Origin: an uncultured Bacteroidales bacterium
GTDB lineage: Bacteria > Bacteroidota > Bacteroidia > Bacteroidales > UBA932
DNA length: 64,000 nt
Assembly: GCA_934667175.1 (NCBI GenBank)
Contig: CAKULN010000011.1
Location: 12,646 to 76,645 of the forward strand
Direction of reading: 5' to 3'
Part shown: positions 9,251 through 18,410 of the stretch, in pieces
How positions within the stretch are numbered: position 1 is the stretch's first letter
Layout of the letters: the number at the start of each line of letters is the position of its first letter
The notes under the pieces: generated by a model
Databases searched by the model: none
Told to the model about the DNA's origin: nothing
What the model saw: the letters and a program-made list of their open reading frames with translations, nothing else
Position numbers and translations under genes: made by a program

Positions 9251-11613
9251 TAACCGTCTCTGCGCATGCATATTCGGGAAGTGAAACGACCTTGGGTGAG
9301 CGTTCCGGTCTGTTCTCCGAACGCTCATATTCAGAGGTCAGAATGAGTGCTGACACCACAAAGACTCTCACGGGAGTTGTTCAGGAGAAGAGTGGAGAAC
9401 CAGTACCATTCGCGTTTGTGGCGATATATGCAAAGAAAGATTCCACGCTTGTCACTGGTGAAATGAGTGACGAGCGTGGAAAGTTTTCCATTCAATTCTC
9501 CGGTGATCCGGATTATGTAAGAATCAGTTGCATAGGGTACAAAACCGTTGACATCTTTGTGACGGCGTTGGACTTGGGGACAATCTATATGGAGACTGAT
9601 GCGAGTATGTTGGATGATGCCACAGTTGTCGCTCGGCGCAAGTACATTTCAAGGGAAGACGGTGGGTTGACGCTGAATGTTCAGAGTACCAGTCTGAAAA
9701 ACGTCGGAAAGGCCGCTGACGTGATCAAGTATATTCCCGGAATGCTTTATGCCAATGGTAAGTACGAGGTTTTCGGAAAGGGTGAGCCTGTCATTTACAT
9801 TGACGGCAGAAAGATGGCGAACGCTTCCGAGCTGTCGCTCCTTTCCTCCTCCAATGTGAAGTCCGTCAGGCTCATAACCAATCCCGGGGCTGAGTATGAT
9901 GCCGGCACGAGGAGTGTCATCGCCATCACCACCATACGCCACAGGCTCGACGGCCTTTCCGGGATTGTCGGTGCGGAACTTTCCAGACATAAGAATTGGT
10001 CCGGCAATGAGGATGTGAACCTTAATATTCATAAAGGTGCTGCGGATGTTTTCCTTGCGTACCTTCGTGACAACACAAGAAGCGACATCCGCTATGACCT
10101 TGACCAGACCAATTACGAGCAGGACACATTCCACGAGATTTCTGCTTCTGAATATTCAGACCGCTCACGCTCACACGATTACAGCCTTGGAATGAATTAT
10201 GAGCTGAACAAGAATCATTCTGTCGGTGGCAAATATATGGGAACCATCTCCGACTACAAGCTGCTCGATTCTCCTTACGATTATATGCAGGTGTACCGGA
10301 ACGGGGAACTTTTGACTTCCACGGACAACAAGACGGATGAGTCGGAAAAGGAAAGGTTCCACAACGCCAATGTCTATTATGTCGGTGCGCTGTCTGAAAA
10401 ACTGCGACTTAATGTGGATGCCGATTATGTATATTCCCGGTTGAATCATTGGCAGCAGGTGACTGAGACAAGCCGGATTGATGCGGCGCAGGAAATCACT
10501 CATATTCAAAATGATCAGAGAAATAGCGTGGCCGCTTTCAAAGGCGTGTTCGCTTGGAAGGTCAATGAAAGCAGCGGGTTTGATTTCGGAACGGATTTCA
10601 GCAAGATCAGTTCGTGGGGCACGTCCGTCAATGAGGAAGGCAAGATCGCCGATGACCGGTTCAAGAACAAGGAGACCAAGTATGCGGGATTTGTCTCCTA
10701 CCGTTTGTCTGCTGAAAAGTGGAGAGGAAGCGTCGGACTTCGCTATGAATATGTCCACGCCATCAACACGGATCTAGGTGAAGTGAAGAACATGGCTGAC
10801 TATTCGGACATTCTGCCCTCCCTGTCGCTTTCTACGACATTTGGGAAAGTGGATCTGAACCTCGATTTCAGCAGCAGGGTCAACCGTCCTTCGTTCCGCC
10901 AGTTGAACAACAGTGTCAGCTACAATAACCAGTATCATTATGAACAGGGTAACATTTATCTGAAGCCGCAGTACGTGTATGACACTGAGTTCAGTCTGAA
11001 TTACGGCATCTTTGACTTTAAAGTGGATTACCAGTACATCAAGGACTATATTCATCCTACGGTTGTGGCGATTCCTGGAAAGCCCGGAACGGTCGCATGG
11101 ATGTCAACCAATGCCGATAGATTCCAGCAGTTAGGCGCGCAATGTGTTGTGGCTCCGGTCGTTGGATGCTGGAGGCCGACCTTGACGGCGGGTGTGTATA
11201 AGCCATACTTTTCGTTGACATACAACGGTTCCGAGACGAGTTACAATCATCCATACGGTCTCTTGGCCTTCCAGAATGCGATAGAACTGAAAGGCGACTG
11301 GCTCTTCCGAGGCGATTTCTACTGGAACATCAAAGGGCACCACGGCATCTATGACCAGAACAGTTATGCCTCTTTCAACGTGATGGTTCAGAAACAATTG
11401 CTGAAGAAGAGACTGACAGTGACGCTGAAAGCGGAAGATTTGTTTGACTGGTCGAGGCTGAGTGACGTGAAGAGAGTCAACTTCGTGGTGCAGAACCGAA
11501 AGGTGAACAGCTTCAACCGCTGCGTCATCGCCTCCATCACCTATAACTTCAACAGTTTCAAGGACAAGTACAACGGCAGCGGCTCTGCGGACGACGAGAT
11601 CAACCGATTTTAG
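9214..11613 (+). CDS. TonB-dependent outer membrane receptor, outer-membrane beta-barrel family
   Basis: This 799-residue receptor has a short signal peptide (residues 1-19, ending SAHA). A carboxypeptidase-regulatory-like domain follows (about 50-130: LTGVVQEKSGEPVPFAFV), then a plug domain (ADVIKYIPGMLY, VIYIDGRKM, NPGAEYDAGT) and a barrel from about residue 240 to the C-terminal F. It lacks the SusC-specific features, so it is the other Bacteroidota receptor type, with unknown ligand. ATG 9214 is the only start in the repeat that reads into the gene. It may be transcribed from its own promoter at 9164. A truncated relative of the same barrel family lies at 36857-37987. Confidence 0.85.
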   Translation: MRQSFYASILLCITVSAHAYSGSETTLGERSGLFSERSYSEVRMSADTTKTLTGVVQEKSGEPVPFAFVAIYAKKDSTLVTGEMSDERGKFSIQFSGDPDYVRISCIGYKTVDIFVTALDLGTIYMETDASMLDDATVVARRKYISREDGGLTLNVQSTSLKNVGKAADVIKYIPGMLYANGKYEVFGKGEPVIYIDGRKMANASELSLLSSSNVKSVRLITNPGAEYDAGTRSVIAITTIRHRLDGLSGIVGAELSRHKNWSGNEDVNLNIHKGAADVFLAYLRDNTRSDIRYDLDQTNYEQDTFHEISASEYSDRSRSHDYSLGMNYELNKNHSVGGKYMGTISDYKLLDSPYDYMQVYRNGELLTSTDNKTDESEKERFHNANVYYVGALSEKLRLNVDADYVYSRLNHWQQVTETSRIDAAQEITHIQNDQRNSVAAFKGVFAWKVNESSGFDFGTDFSKISSWGTSVNEEGKIADDRFKNKETKYAGFVSYRLSAEKWRGSVGLRYEYVHAINTDLGEVKNMADYSDILPSLSLSTTFGKVDLNLDFSSRVNRPSFRQLNNSVSYNNQYHYEQGNIYLKPQYVYDTEFSLNYGIFDFKVDYQYIKDYIHPTVVAIPGKPGTVAWMSTNADRFQQLGAQCVVAPVVGCWRPTLTAGVYKPYFSLTYNGSETSYNHPYGLLAFQNAIELKGDWLFRGDFYWNIKGHHGIYDQNSYASFNVMVQKQLLKKRLTVTLKAEDLFDWSRLSDVKRVNFVVQNRKVNSFNRCVIASITYNFNSFKDKYNGSGSADDEINRF

Positions 11614-11707
11614 GAAACAAGAAGAACCGCTTTTTAGGTCAGAGTTCTGATGTTATGTCAGAGCCTTGATTTCCCTCTTTCCTTTTGCTTCACCACCCAC
11701 GTCATAG

Positions 11708-12013
11708 GTTCTGTAAAGTGATCGTGCCTACCCATCGGTAACACTTTAGACCTCTTCTGCTTCCCAAGGGTGCGTTCCACACCGTACGGTAGCGTTAAGC
11801 CTTGTATATGCTACCAGAGAGTGCAGTTTGCACTCTTGGGTAGCATTTAGTCTCGTTTTTGCTGCCTGAGGGTGTACACTGCACTCTTAAGAAGCATTAA
11901 GCCTTGTTTTTGCTTCCCGATGGTGCACGCAGCACTCTTGAGGAGCATTTAGTCTCGTTATTGATTCCCAAGGGGCTTTCCGCACTATCGAGGAGCATTT
12001 ATCTTGTTTCTGT
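11708..12013. repeat. Array of 51-bp-period hairpin repeats upstream of the RAYT gene
   Basis: Five units start at 11759, 11810, 11861, 11912 and 11963, exactly 51 bp apart, and a decayed sixth precedes them at about 11708. Each contains a hairpin of the form GCTNCC...GTGC...GCAC...GGNAGC followed by a T-rich spacer (TTTAGTCTCGTTTTT in the best copies). The unit at 11810 folds from GCTACC to GGTAGC. No gene lies in 11614-12384; the 370 bp between the array and the RAYT gene show nothing else I recognise. Confidence 0.8.
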
Positions 12014-12384
12014 CACCGAAGCGCTAACCTGTTCGAGGTTTGGAATACTGAGAGGTGTAATATTCATTTTGTCATAGTCGTTATGTATGGAGAGGTTTCC
12101 TTCGCCTTTCAATGGCTGTGGCGTAAGGTGTTTTCCGTAGCGAAATCCACTTGAACATATTCACATTGTAAGTTGGTGATGATTTGGTGTTTGTGCTTGT
12201 CGCTTGGCTTAAATGGCAGATAATTAAGTATTTTTGATATTATTGTTAAAGGAGTAAAAAACTTTTTTGGTCAGAACGGTGCAAAGAAATAGAAACTTAT
12301 GTTTCTTTTAAGAAAGTTTTTCTGTTTTTGAATATGAGTCTGAGATAAAGACGCTATATTGCGCCAAACCTAAATTTAGATTTT

Positions 12385-13296
12385 ATGGGAAGTCACAAAC
12401 TCAATGAGCTCCTCAAGGAGTACAGAAAACAGCCGAAGTGGTACTACCACGTCATCTTTGACTCAATGGAAACAGGGCAATTGTTCAACAATGATGATGA
12501 ATATGCCGACGGAATGAACAGTGTGGCCATCGGGCAATATGTCTGCGGGCTGTCGGTCATAGTGTTCGTGCTGATGGTCAACCATTGCCATATTCTTGTT
12601 CATGGATCGGGAGAGGACATCGTCAGGTTCTTCTTGTTTGTAAAGGAAAGGATCAACCGGAAACTCAAAGAGGATGGCTATCCTCAGCTTCCTTATGATT
12701 ATGGATTTAGAATGGTTAAGGTTGTTGATGAGCGGCAACTGACTGACACGATCGTCTATATCGCCAGAAATCCGTTTAAGGCAAGACCGGATGTCACTGC
12801 TTGTGGCTATGTCTGGGGAACAGCGAATTTGATTTTCAGCGAAGTGGACAGACTCTATGATAAAATGAAGATCTCAGAAATGTCCAATAGAGAGTCAATG
12901 AGAATATTCAAGACAAAAATCAGGTTGCCGGGAGATTATCTGTTCAACAGGCCGTTGGGAATCATCCTTCCAGAGTCTTATGTGCTTAATGGCAAGGTGG
13001 AGCAGATGCTCGTGAACTCGTGGCGGTTCAGTTCAGGGCTTGTGAAGAACTTTGATTCTTATCTTAGGATTGCCGAGGGCATAGGCGAGATGATTGTCTT
13101 TTCGGAGAGTGAGTTGAACGAGATCATCAATCAGATTCTTAGAGAGCGTTTCAAGGTGAGCTCTGTCAAGGATTTGGGCGTTGACGATAAGTGCCGTCTG
13201 GCTTTGACTCTGAAAAAGAAATATCGCATTGACACAAAACGGATCGCCCGCAAGATTCAGGTCGAGGTCGCGGTGCTCAATAAGTTGTTTGAATAG
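12385..13296 (+). CDS. REP-associated tyrosine transposase (RAYT, IS200-like Y1 family)
   Basis: This 303-residue protein has the Y1 transposase fold signals. The metal-binding HUH motif is His67-Cys68-His69 in MVNHCHILVHG, and the likely nucleophile is Tyr125 in IVYIARNPFKAR, a segment of the YxxxNPxxA type found in RAYTs. The C-terminal 40 residues (DDKCRLALTLKKKY, IARKIQVEVAVL) look like a helix-turn-helix. RAYTs nick and join single-stranded hairpins called REPs. Hairpin arrays with the same 51-bp period lie on both sides, so this gene and those hairpins probably form one unit. No terminal repeats of a classical insertion sequence are visible. The gene appears intact. Confidence 0.85.
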   Translation: MGSHKLNELLKEYRKQPKWYYHVIFDSMETGQLFNNDDEYADGMNSVAIGQYVCGLSVIVFVLMVNHCHILVHGSGEDIVRFFLFVKERINRKLKEDGYPQLPYDYGFRMVKVVDERQLTDTIVYIARNPFKARPDVTACGYVWGTANLIFSEVDRLYDKMKISEMSNRESMRIFKTKIRLPGDYLFNRPLGIILPESYVLNGKVEQMLVNSWRFSSGLVKNFDSYLRIAEGIGEMIVFSESELNEIINQILRERFKVSSVKDLGVDDKCRLALTLKKKYRIDTKRIARKIQVEVAVLNKLFE

Positions 13297-13331
13297 TAGG
13301 TCACCCTTGGGAGACGAAAAAGGACAAAAAT

Positions 13332-13424
13332 GCTACTTGAGAGTGTTCGCTGCACTCTTGAGAAACGAAAAAGAGCGAAAGTGCTGCCCGGGAGTGCTGT
13401 GCGGCACTCTCGGGCAACGTCATC
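13332..13424. repeat. 51-bp-period hairpins downstream of the RAYT gene
   Basis: Two units start at 13332 and 13383, again 51 bp apart, with a decayed unit before them from about 13296. The second is a near-perfect hairpin (GCTGCCCGGGAGTGC, then its complement ending CTCGGGCAAC). The spacer (GAAACGAAAAAGAGCG) resembles the reverse complement of the spacer in the upstream array, so the two arrays point in opposite directions around the transposase. Confidence 0.75.
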
Positions 13425-13938
13425 GCTGCATTTTGTCGCTGTGAAGAGCATCGGCTATCTTGTTGAATTCCTCACGCCAAGCTCTTTGGCAGGCGGTTAC
13501 GGAAAGATATTCTTTCTCCAATCCGCTCTGGATGAAGGTGGCCTTGAGTGAGTCATCGGCCTTGACCAGACTCTTGATCTTGAAGAACATCTCTAAGAAT
13601 CTTCCTCTGTACGGGGAGCGGAGCAAGTAGCCATCATTCGTGTCTGCCCAGCAAAGGTCGCTTCCGGAAGTGCAGACGCCTGCGGCCTTGATGTAGTCCC
13701 GGAACGCCATGAAGTTCAGGCCTGACTCCAAGAGAAAATCCCCATACCTCTCGAACGCAAGACTCAAGTTGATAGTACATGAAGCTTCTTTCCCGTCACC
13801 GTAGTGTCTGCTTAAGGTCTCCTCAAGCCTTTTGATTCTGTCAAGATAGCCTCTCGACATCTCTTTCACCAGATCAAGATTCATCTTGACTCTCCCATTG
13901 TCGGTGTAGGCCACCATTTCACAATTACAAGTTCTCAT
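13420..13938 (-). CDS. Hypothetical protein, 172 residues
   Basis: I do not recognise this protein. It is soluble, with no signal peptide or membrane segment. The N-terminus has Cys3 and Cys6 pairs (MRTCNCEM), a charged helical stretch follows (LVKEMSRGYLDRIKRLEETLSRHYG), and the rest looks helical, as in TPR-like folds (SLAFERYGDFLLESGLNFMAFRDYIKAAG). The stop codon lies at the edge of the last RAYT hairpin. The frame shows normal codon use and a plausible start, and no overlapping gene competes. It could be a small scaffold or regulator; nothing around it indicates a function. Confidence 0.6.
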   Translation of the reverse strand: MRTCNCEMVAYTDNGRVKMNLDLVKEMSRGYLDRIKRLEETLSRHYGDGKEASCTINLSLAFERYGDFLLESGLNFMAFRDYIKAAGVCTSGSDLCWADTNDGYLLRSPYRGRFLEMFFKIKSLVKADDSLKATFIQSGLEKEYLSVTACQRAWREEFNKIADALHSDKMQR

Positions 13939-14170
13939 AACTCATGAATTATTTCAAAGAATATCCTATCTGTACCCGAAGGGCATTTCAGCCGGGACAA
14001 AATCGCCGGCCACCGGATCCTTTCGACAAGGTACAATATACCCGTTGAGGGACCTTCGTCCGGATTGTGAAAATGGATTGCTGATTAGAAAAGTGTCAGC
14101 TCATGGGGACTGTTGTGCTAATGATGCAAAGTAAGGAATAATCTTTTGAATATGCAAATCTTTGTTTAAT

Positions 14171-14404
14171 GGTCACTTAGGTGGCTTCGGTCACTTCGGC
14201 AGGCTCAGTGACCGATACCGTCCGGTTGGTGAGCATGCCGAACCACGGTTGGTGAGCTTGTCGAACCACGGTTAGTGAGCTTGCCGAACCATGGTTGGTG
14301 AGCTTGTCGAACCATGGTTGGTGAGCTTGTCGAACCATAAGGACGGCACTTTGGTGGTCCCGGTCACTTCGGCAGGCTCAGTGACCGGAAAGCTCAGCGA
14401 CCGG
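14171..14404. repeat. Cluster of seven REP elements
   Basis: Two palindromes of the GGTCACT...AGTGACC class stand at the ends, and five of the GGTTGGT...AACCA class lie between them, all with the core GAGC(T/C)TG(T/C)CGAA or its complement. They lie in the gap between the hypothetical gene and the FtsX permease; 13939-14170 shows no gene or other structure. Confidence 0.85.
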
Positions 14405-14409
14405 GGAAA

Positions 14410-14451
14410 GTGTAAAGATTTTTTACAGTGAGTGTAAAGAAATTTTACACT
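14410..14451 (+). promoter_or_regulatory. Two direct copies of an AGTGTAAA/TTTACACT dyad
   Basis: The second copy (14431-14451) is a 21-bp dyad with arms AGTGTAAA and TTTACACT around a 5-base centre. The first (from 14410) has the same left arm and a weaker right arm. Closely spaced AT-rich dyads in a promoter gap fit a repressor operator; a transcription terminator is the other reading. The FtsX permease starts 200 bp downstream. Confidence 0.4.
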
Positions 14452-14650
14452 TTTTGATTTTCTTTGTTTGGGCAATAGGTTGAACGATAAGTGTTTATGT
14501 GTTTTGGCACGGAAGTGGTTCGCTGATTTTCCGTGTTCGGGATGTTTACGGTTTTTCAGTGCGCGTCACACGAAAAAAGAGGCCGAGAGATTCCGGATAA
14601 AGTGAAATGACAGAGTGCAGGAAAAAAGATAATAATAAAACACAATTGAT

Positions 14651-17056
14651 ATGAGCATATTCAGAAAAAGAAAAATGGGAACACCGCTTTCCGGGGTGCT
14701 GAACATTTTGGGGATGACGGTAGCGTTCGCTGCGCTGTACATCATTTTGGTGCAGGTGCATCACGACTTGACCTATAACAAGGAGATCAAGGATGCGGAT
14801 CGGATTTATTGCGTCTCGCTGCCGGACTGGTACACGGAAGGAAAGTATATGGTCTGGCTGAACAGGCCACCGTTCGAGCAGATGATCTCCACCGTTTCGG
14901 AGATCGAGGCCGGAGGAACAGGTTATCTGTCCGGACAGTCGATCGAGGTGATAGTCGGGGACGGCAAGAATCCTACGGTCTCCGACCCTTCAGTCTCGAT
15001 CAAGATGTCCGGGATGAACAAAGGCTCGCTTGATGTCTTCGGCTTTGAGCTTGCGGAAGGGTCCTGGGACAACTACGTCGGAGTCTGGGACTATGCTTTC
15101 AGCGAATCCGCAGCGAAGAAATATGGTGTCGGAGTAGGTGGGCATATAATGATAAGAGACTGGCAGTCCGGAACTTATCACGATGCTAACGTGGTGGTGA
15201 TCTATAAGGATATGCCGATGAATTCAGATCTGTCTAGTTTCGAGGCTATGTGCCCGATCGGAGACCAATCCATTGACAGTTGGAGTGAGTGGAGCTACCC
15301 TTATTACTTCAAGGCCAAGGAGGGTGTGTCCAAGGATGATCTTGAGGCAGCCACGCGCAAGGTTATGGAAGACTTGATAGGAGGCGATTCCGACGCCAGC
15401 GATGAAGAGAAGGCCGAATCAATCAAACGCACGAGAATCCGTCTGATCCCTCTGACCGAGACCTATTTCGATCAGACGATAGCAAACCGCAACGGTGCCT
15501 ATGGCAACAAGTCAACGACTTACACCTTGCTTGCCGTGGCTCTTCTGGTCATCATCATCGCGTTCATAAATTTCGTGAACTTCTTCTTCGCCCTCGTCCC
15601 GGTGCGTGTGCATTCGGTCAACACCAGAAAGGTTCTCGGAGCCTCAAGGGCAAGCCTGATCATGGACTGCGTGATGGAGGCGGTCTCATTGATAGCCATC
15701 TCACTGGCTTTGGCGGCGGCTGTCGTGACTCTGTTCCAAACCTCCACGGCGGCGAACCTCATCACATGCTCCACGGCATTTGGAGCGAATATGTCCGTAG
15801 GCATATTCACAATCGTCCTTGGACTTTTCTTCGCTGTTGTGGCGAGCCTTTATCCGGCTTTCTACATCACCTCTTTCTCACCGGCGCTTGCTCTAAAGGG
15901 ATCGTTCGCGTCAAGCTCCAAGGGTCGTGTGTTCAGGTACTTGCTTGTCGGATTGCAGTTCCTGATCTCCATCTCGCTGATCATCTGCGCCACTTTCGTG
16001 GGACTTCAGAGAAAGTACATGCTCAGTCATGACATGGGATTCGACCGTGAGGAACTCCTCACCGCCAATCTGAACCGTACAGTCGCAAAATCCTCTGAGG
16101 CTTTGAGCTCCAAGCTCCTTGAGGATCCACAGATCAAGGACATCTCATGGGCGGATGGCGACCTTGTGCAGCCGAGCCGTATGGGTTGGGGCAGAATGTA
16201 CAAAGGTGAACAGATCAGCTTCCAGTGCTATCCTGTCGCTTGGAACTTCCTGCAATTCATGGGCATTCCGGTTGTCGAAGGCCGTGACTTCACCCAAGCC
16301 GACGAGCAGTCCGAAAACGGAGTGTTCATATTCAATGAGGCTGCGAAGAACAAGTTTGGCTTCACCTTGGAGGAAAAAATGCCGGGTCACATGGATGAGG
16401 GTGATGCGGAGGTCGCAGGCTTCTGCCGCGATTTCAACTTCACTTCCTTGAAGAACGAGGTGTCACCTTTGGCTCTGTACATATTCGGAAAACATCCTTG
16501 GCGTCCTCTCACCACGCTTCTGGTGCGCACCGAGAAGAACGCCGACATCCCGGCCATAATGAAGAAAATCGCTGCCGCGGTTTCCGAGATAGACCCGACC
16601 GTCAATCCGGATAACGTTGACGTCCAGCTCTTTGACAAGAAACTTCAGGGACAGTATGTGACCGAGGCCAACTTCTCCCGTCTCATCACCCTCTTCACCC
16701 TGCTCGCGATCATCATCTCGCTGATGGGAGTCTTCGGACTCGTGATGTTCGAGACTGAATATCGTCGCAAGGAAATCGGAGTAAGGCGTGTGAACGGAGC
16801 CACGATAGGTGAGATTCTGAAGATGTTCAACATTGAGTTCGCGAGGATCGTGCTGATCTGTTTCGTGATAGCTACTCCTATCTCATGGTGGATAGTCAAC
16901 CGCTACCTGTCCGGGTTCGCCTACAGGGTGCCGATCCACATCTGGGTGTTCGCTTTGGCACTTGTCGCTGTGCTGCTGATCACAGCACTGGTCGTCACGG
17001 CACGCTGCTACGGTGCCGCCACCGAGAATCCAAGCGTCACGCTGAAGAAAGAATAG
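14651..17056 (+). CDS. FtsX/MacB-family ABC transporter permease, no ATPase nearby
   Basis: This 801-residue inner-membrane protein has the duplicated layout of Bacteroidota FtsX-like permeases. One membrane helix lies near residues 17-37 (LNILGMTVAFAALYIILVQV, as part of the MacB_PCD start). A periplasmic domain follows to about 290, then helices around 295-450 (with NFFFALVPVR and LKGSFASSSKG, typical of the family), a second periplasmic domain and helices at the C-terminus (MGVFGLVMFETEYRRKEIGVRRVNGA). Family members work with an ATPase to extrude peptides or drive envelope mechanotransmission. No ATPase gene is adjacent, so its partner must be encoded elsewhere. Confidence 0.87.
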   Translation: MSIFRKRKMGTPLSGVLNILGMTVAFAALYIILVQVHHDLTYNKEIKDADRIYCVSLPDWYTEGKYMVWLNRPPFEQMISTVSEIEAGGTGYLSGQSIEVIVGDGKNPTVSDPSVSIKMSGMNKGSLDVFGFELAEGSWDNYVGVWDYAFSESAAKKYGVGVGGHIMIRDWQSGTYHDANVVVIYKDMPMNSDLSSFEAMCPIGDQSIDSWSEWSYPYYFKAKEGVSKDDLEAATRKVMEDLIGGDSDASDEEKAESIKRTRIRLIPLTETYFDQTIANRNGAYGNKSTTYTLLAVALLVIIIAFINFVNFFFALVPVRVHSVNTRKVLGASRASLIMDCVMEAVSLIAISLALAAAVVTLFQTSTAANLITCSTAFGANMSVGIFTIVLGLFFAVVASLYPAFYITSFSPALALKGSFASSSKGRVFRYLLVGLQFLISISLIICATFVGLQRKYMLSHDMGFDREELLTANLNRTVAKSSEALSSKLLEDPQIKDISWADGDLVQPSRMGWGRMYKGEQISFQCYPVAWNFLQFMGIPVVEGRDFTQADEQSENGVFIFNEAAKNKFGFTLEEKMPGHMDEGDAEVAGFCRDFNFTSLKNEVSPLALYIFGKHPWRPLTTLLVRTEKNADIPAIMKKIAAAVSEIDPTVNPDNVDVQLFDKKLQGQYVTEANFSRLITLFTLLAIIISLMGVFGLVMFETEYRRKEIGVRRVNGATIGEILKMFNIEFARIVLICFVIATPISWWIVNRYLSGFAYRVPIHIWVFALALVAVLLITALVVTARCYGAATENPSVTLKKE

Positions 17057-17140
17057 CCATGGCAGGCCGGAGCTCTGGCTTTACGAATATAAATTTAGAG
17101 AAATCAGCACATTAGAAAAATTATTTTCAATGAATATGTT

Positions 17141-17174
17141 GGAGCGGCTCGCTATTTGCGGGTCGTTCCTTTTT
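17141..17174 (+). terminator. G:U-containing stem-loop with T tract
   Basis: GGAGCGGCTCGC (17141-17152) pairs with GCGGGTCGTTCC (17158-17169) through 12 positions, three of them G:U pairs that form only in RNA of this strand, and TTTTT follows. This is a rho-independent terminator for the permease gene. Confidence 0.65.
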
Positions 17175-17240
17175 GTTAACAAGCGGTACGTGCCTGGTTT
17201 GCGATCTGGCATATTCCCGTTAAATTCAACCACATAATTT

Positions 17241-18326
17241 ATGAAGCGTTCAACTTTTTTCTTAGCCATCGCATTGGCCGCAGCGGCCTTGATGGCATCG
17301 TTTCAGAACTGCCGCGCCTGCACAGGCATCACCCTCAAAGCCAAGGATGGAACCACTGTCGTAGCCCGCACGATCGAGTGGGCCGCCTCCGACAATGAAT
17401 GCCGTTGGGTTGTCGTACCACGCGGGCACACATGGAAATCCTTCATCCCCGGTGGCGGGACCGGCAGAAGTTTTACCAATGAATATAGCTACGTCGGTGT
17501 CGCTGTGGTACAGGACGAGCTGATGATGGAGGGAATGAACGAGAAAGGCCTTTCCGCCGGCCTCTTCTATTTCCCTGACTACGGAAAGTATGAGGAATAT
17601 TCCGAAGCGAATCGTGATACGAATATCTCTGATTTCCAGCTCGTTTCTTATATCCTCGGACGCTGCGCCACAGTCGAGGAGGTCAAGGCCGAGATCGCGA
17701 AAGTGCATATTCATGGATTCGACCCTCGTTCCTCGACCGTGCATTGGCGGTTCGCCGAGCCTTCGGGCCGCCAGATCGTGCTGGAGATCATTGACGGGAA
17801 ATGCGTCTTCTATGAGAACACTGTCGGTGTGCTGACCAATTCTCCGTCCTTCGACTGGCATCTGACCAATCTCAACAACTACGTCAACCTGCTTCCGGGA
17901 CGCACCGAGCCTCACACACTCGGGAATATGTCCCTATCCTCTTTCGGTGGGGGAAGCGCGATGCTTGGTCTGCCAGGTGACTTCACCCCTCCTTCAAGGT
18001 TTGTCCGCGCGGCCTTCTTCCAGAACACCGTTCCCGTGAAGCCGAATGCGTGGGAGTCCGCCATGCAGGCCTTCCATATTCTCGGATCGATGGAGATTCC
18101 GATCGGGGCGCAGTTCGCGCAAGGACAGGAACCGGCTGACATTCCGAGTGCAACCCAGTGCACTTGTGTCAGTGACATGTCAGGTTTGAATTTCTACTAC
18201 CGCTCGATGTACGATGGAGGCATCAGATGCATTGACCTTAAGGAGATTAACTTTAAGAAAGTCGGTTTGAGATCCGAACCGCTCATCCCTGCCAAGAAGG
18301 AATTTGTCCATTATATTAAATTTTAA
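17241..18326 (+). CDS. Linear amide C-N hydrolase, choloylglycine hydrolase family (Ntn hydrolase)
   Basis: This 361-residue enzyme has a signal peptide of about 26 residues, so processing would expose Cys27 (CTGITLKAKDGT) as the N-terminal nucleophile of this family. The residues following it (TVVARTIEWA) and the later YFPDYGKYE, NSPSFDWHL and LPGDFTPPSRFVRA segments match the choloylglycine/penicillin V acylase fold. Export to the periplasm or outside is expected. Gut Bacteroidales use such enzymes on conjugated bile acids or acyl amides, but bile-salt and penicillin acylases cannot be separated by eye. It stands alone between terminators. Confidence 0.87.
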   Translation: MKRSTFFLAIALAAAALMASFQNCRACTGITLKAKDGTTVVARTIEWAASDNECRWVVVPRGHTWKSFIPGGGTGRSFTNEYSYVGVAVVQDELMMEGMNEKGLSAGLFYFPDYGKYEEYSEANRDTNISDFQLVSYILGRCATVEEVKAEIAKVHIHGFDPRSSTVHWRFAEPSGRQIVLEIIDGKCVFYENTVGVLTNSPSFDWHLTNLNNYVNLLPGRTEPHTLGNMSLSSFGGGSAMLGLPGDFTPPSRFVRAAFFQNTVPVKPNAWESAMQAFHILGSMEIPIGAQFAQGQEPADIPSATQCTCVSDMSGLNFYYRSMYDGGIRCIDLKEINFKKVGLRSEPLIPAKKEFVHYIKF

Positions 18327-18339
18327 TAATTAAAATTGC

Positions 18340-18366
18340 GAACATGCCGTTTCGGGCATGCTTTTA
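18340..18366 (+). terminator. Short stem-loop after the amide hydrolase gene
   Basis: CATGCC (18343-18348) pairs with GGCATG (18355-18360) and CTTTTA follows. It separates the hydrolase from ferritin. Confidence 0.45.
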
Positions 18367-18410
18367 GCATTTGAATATTTCGTTTGTTGAATTTTTAAAA
18401 TATCAATACT

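Noticed and set aside
11708..12013. Possible CRISPR array
   Set aside because: The period is a constant 51 bp, but the whole unit repeats with decay, hairpins included; there are no unique spacers and no cas genes.
13229..13551. Small plus-strand open frames across the RAYT 3' hairpins
   Set aside because: They read through palindromic repeats and have no conserved features; the minus-strand 172-residue gene is the better model.
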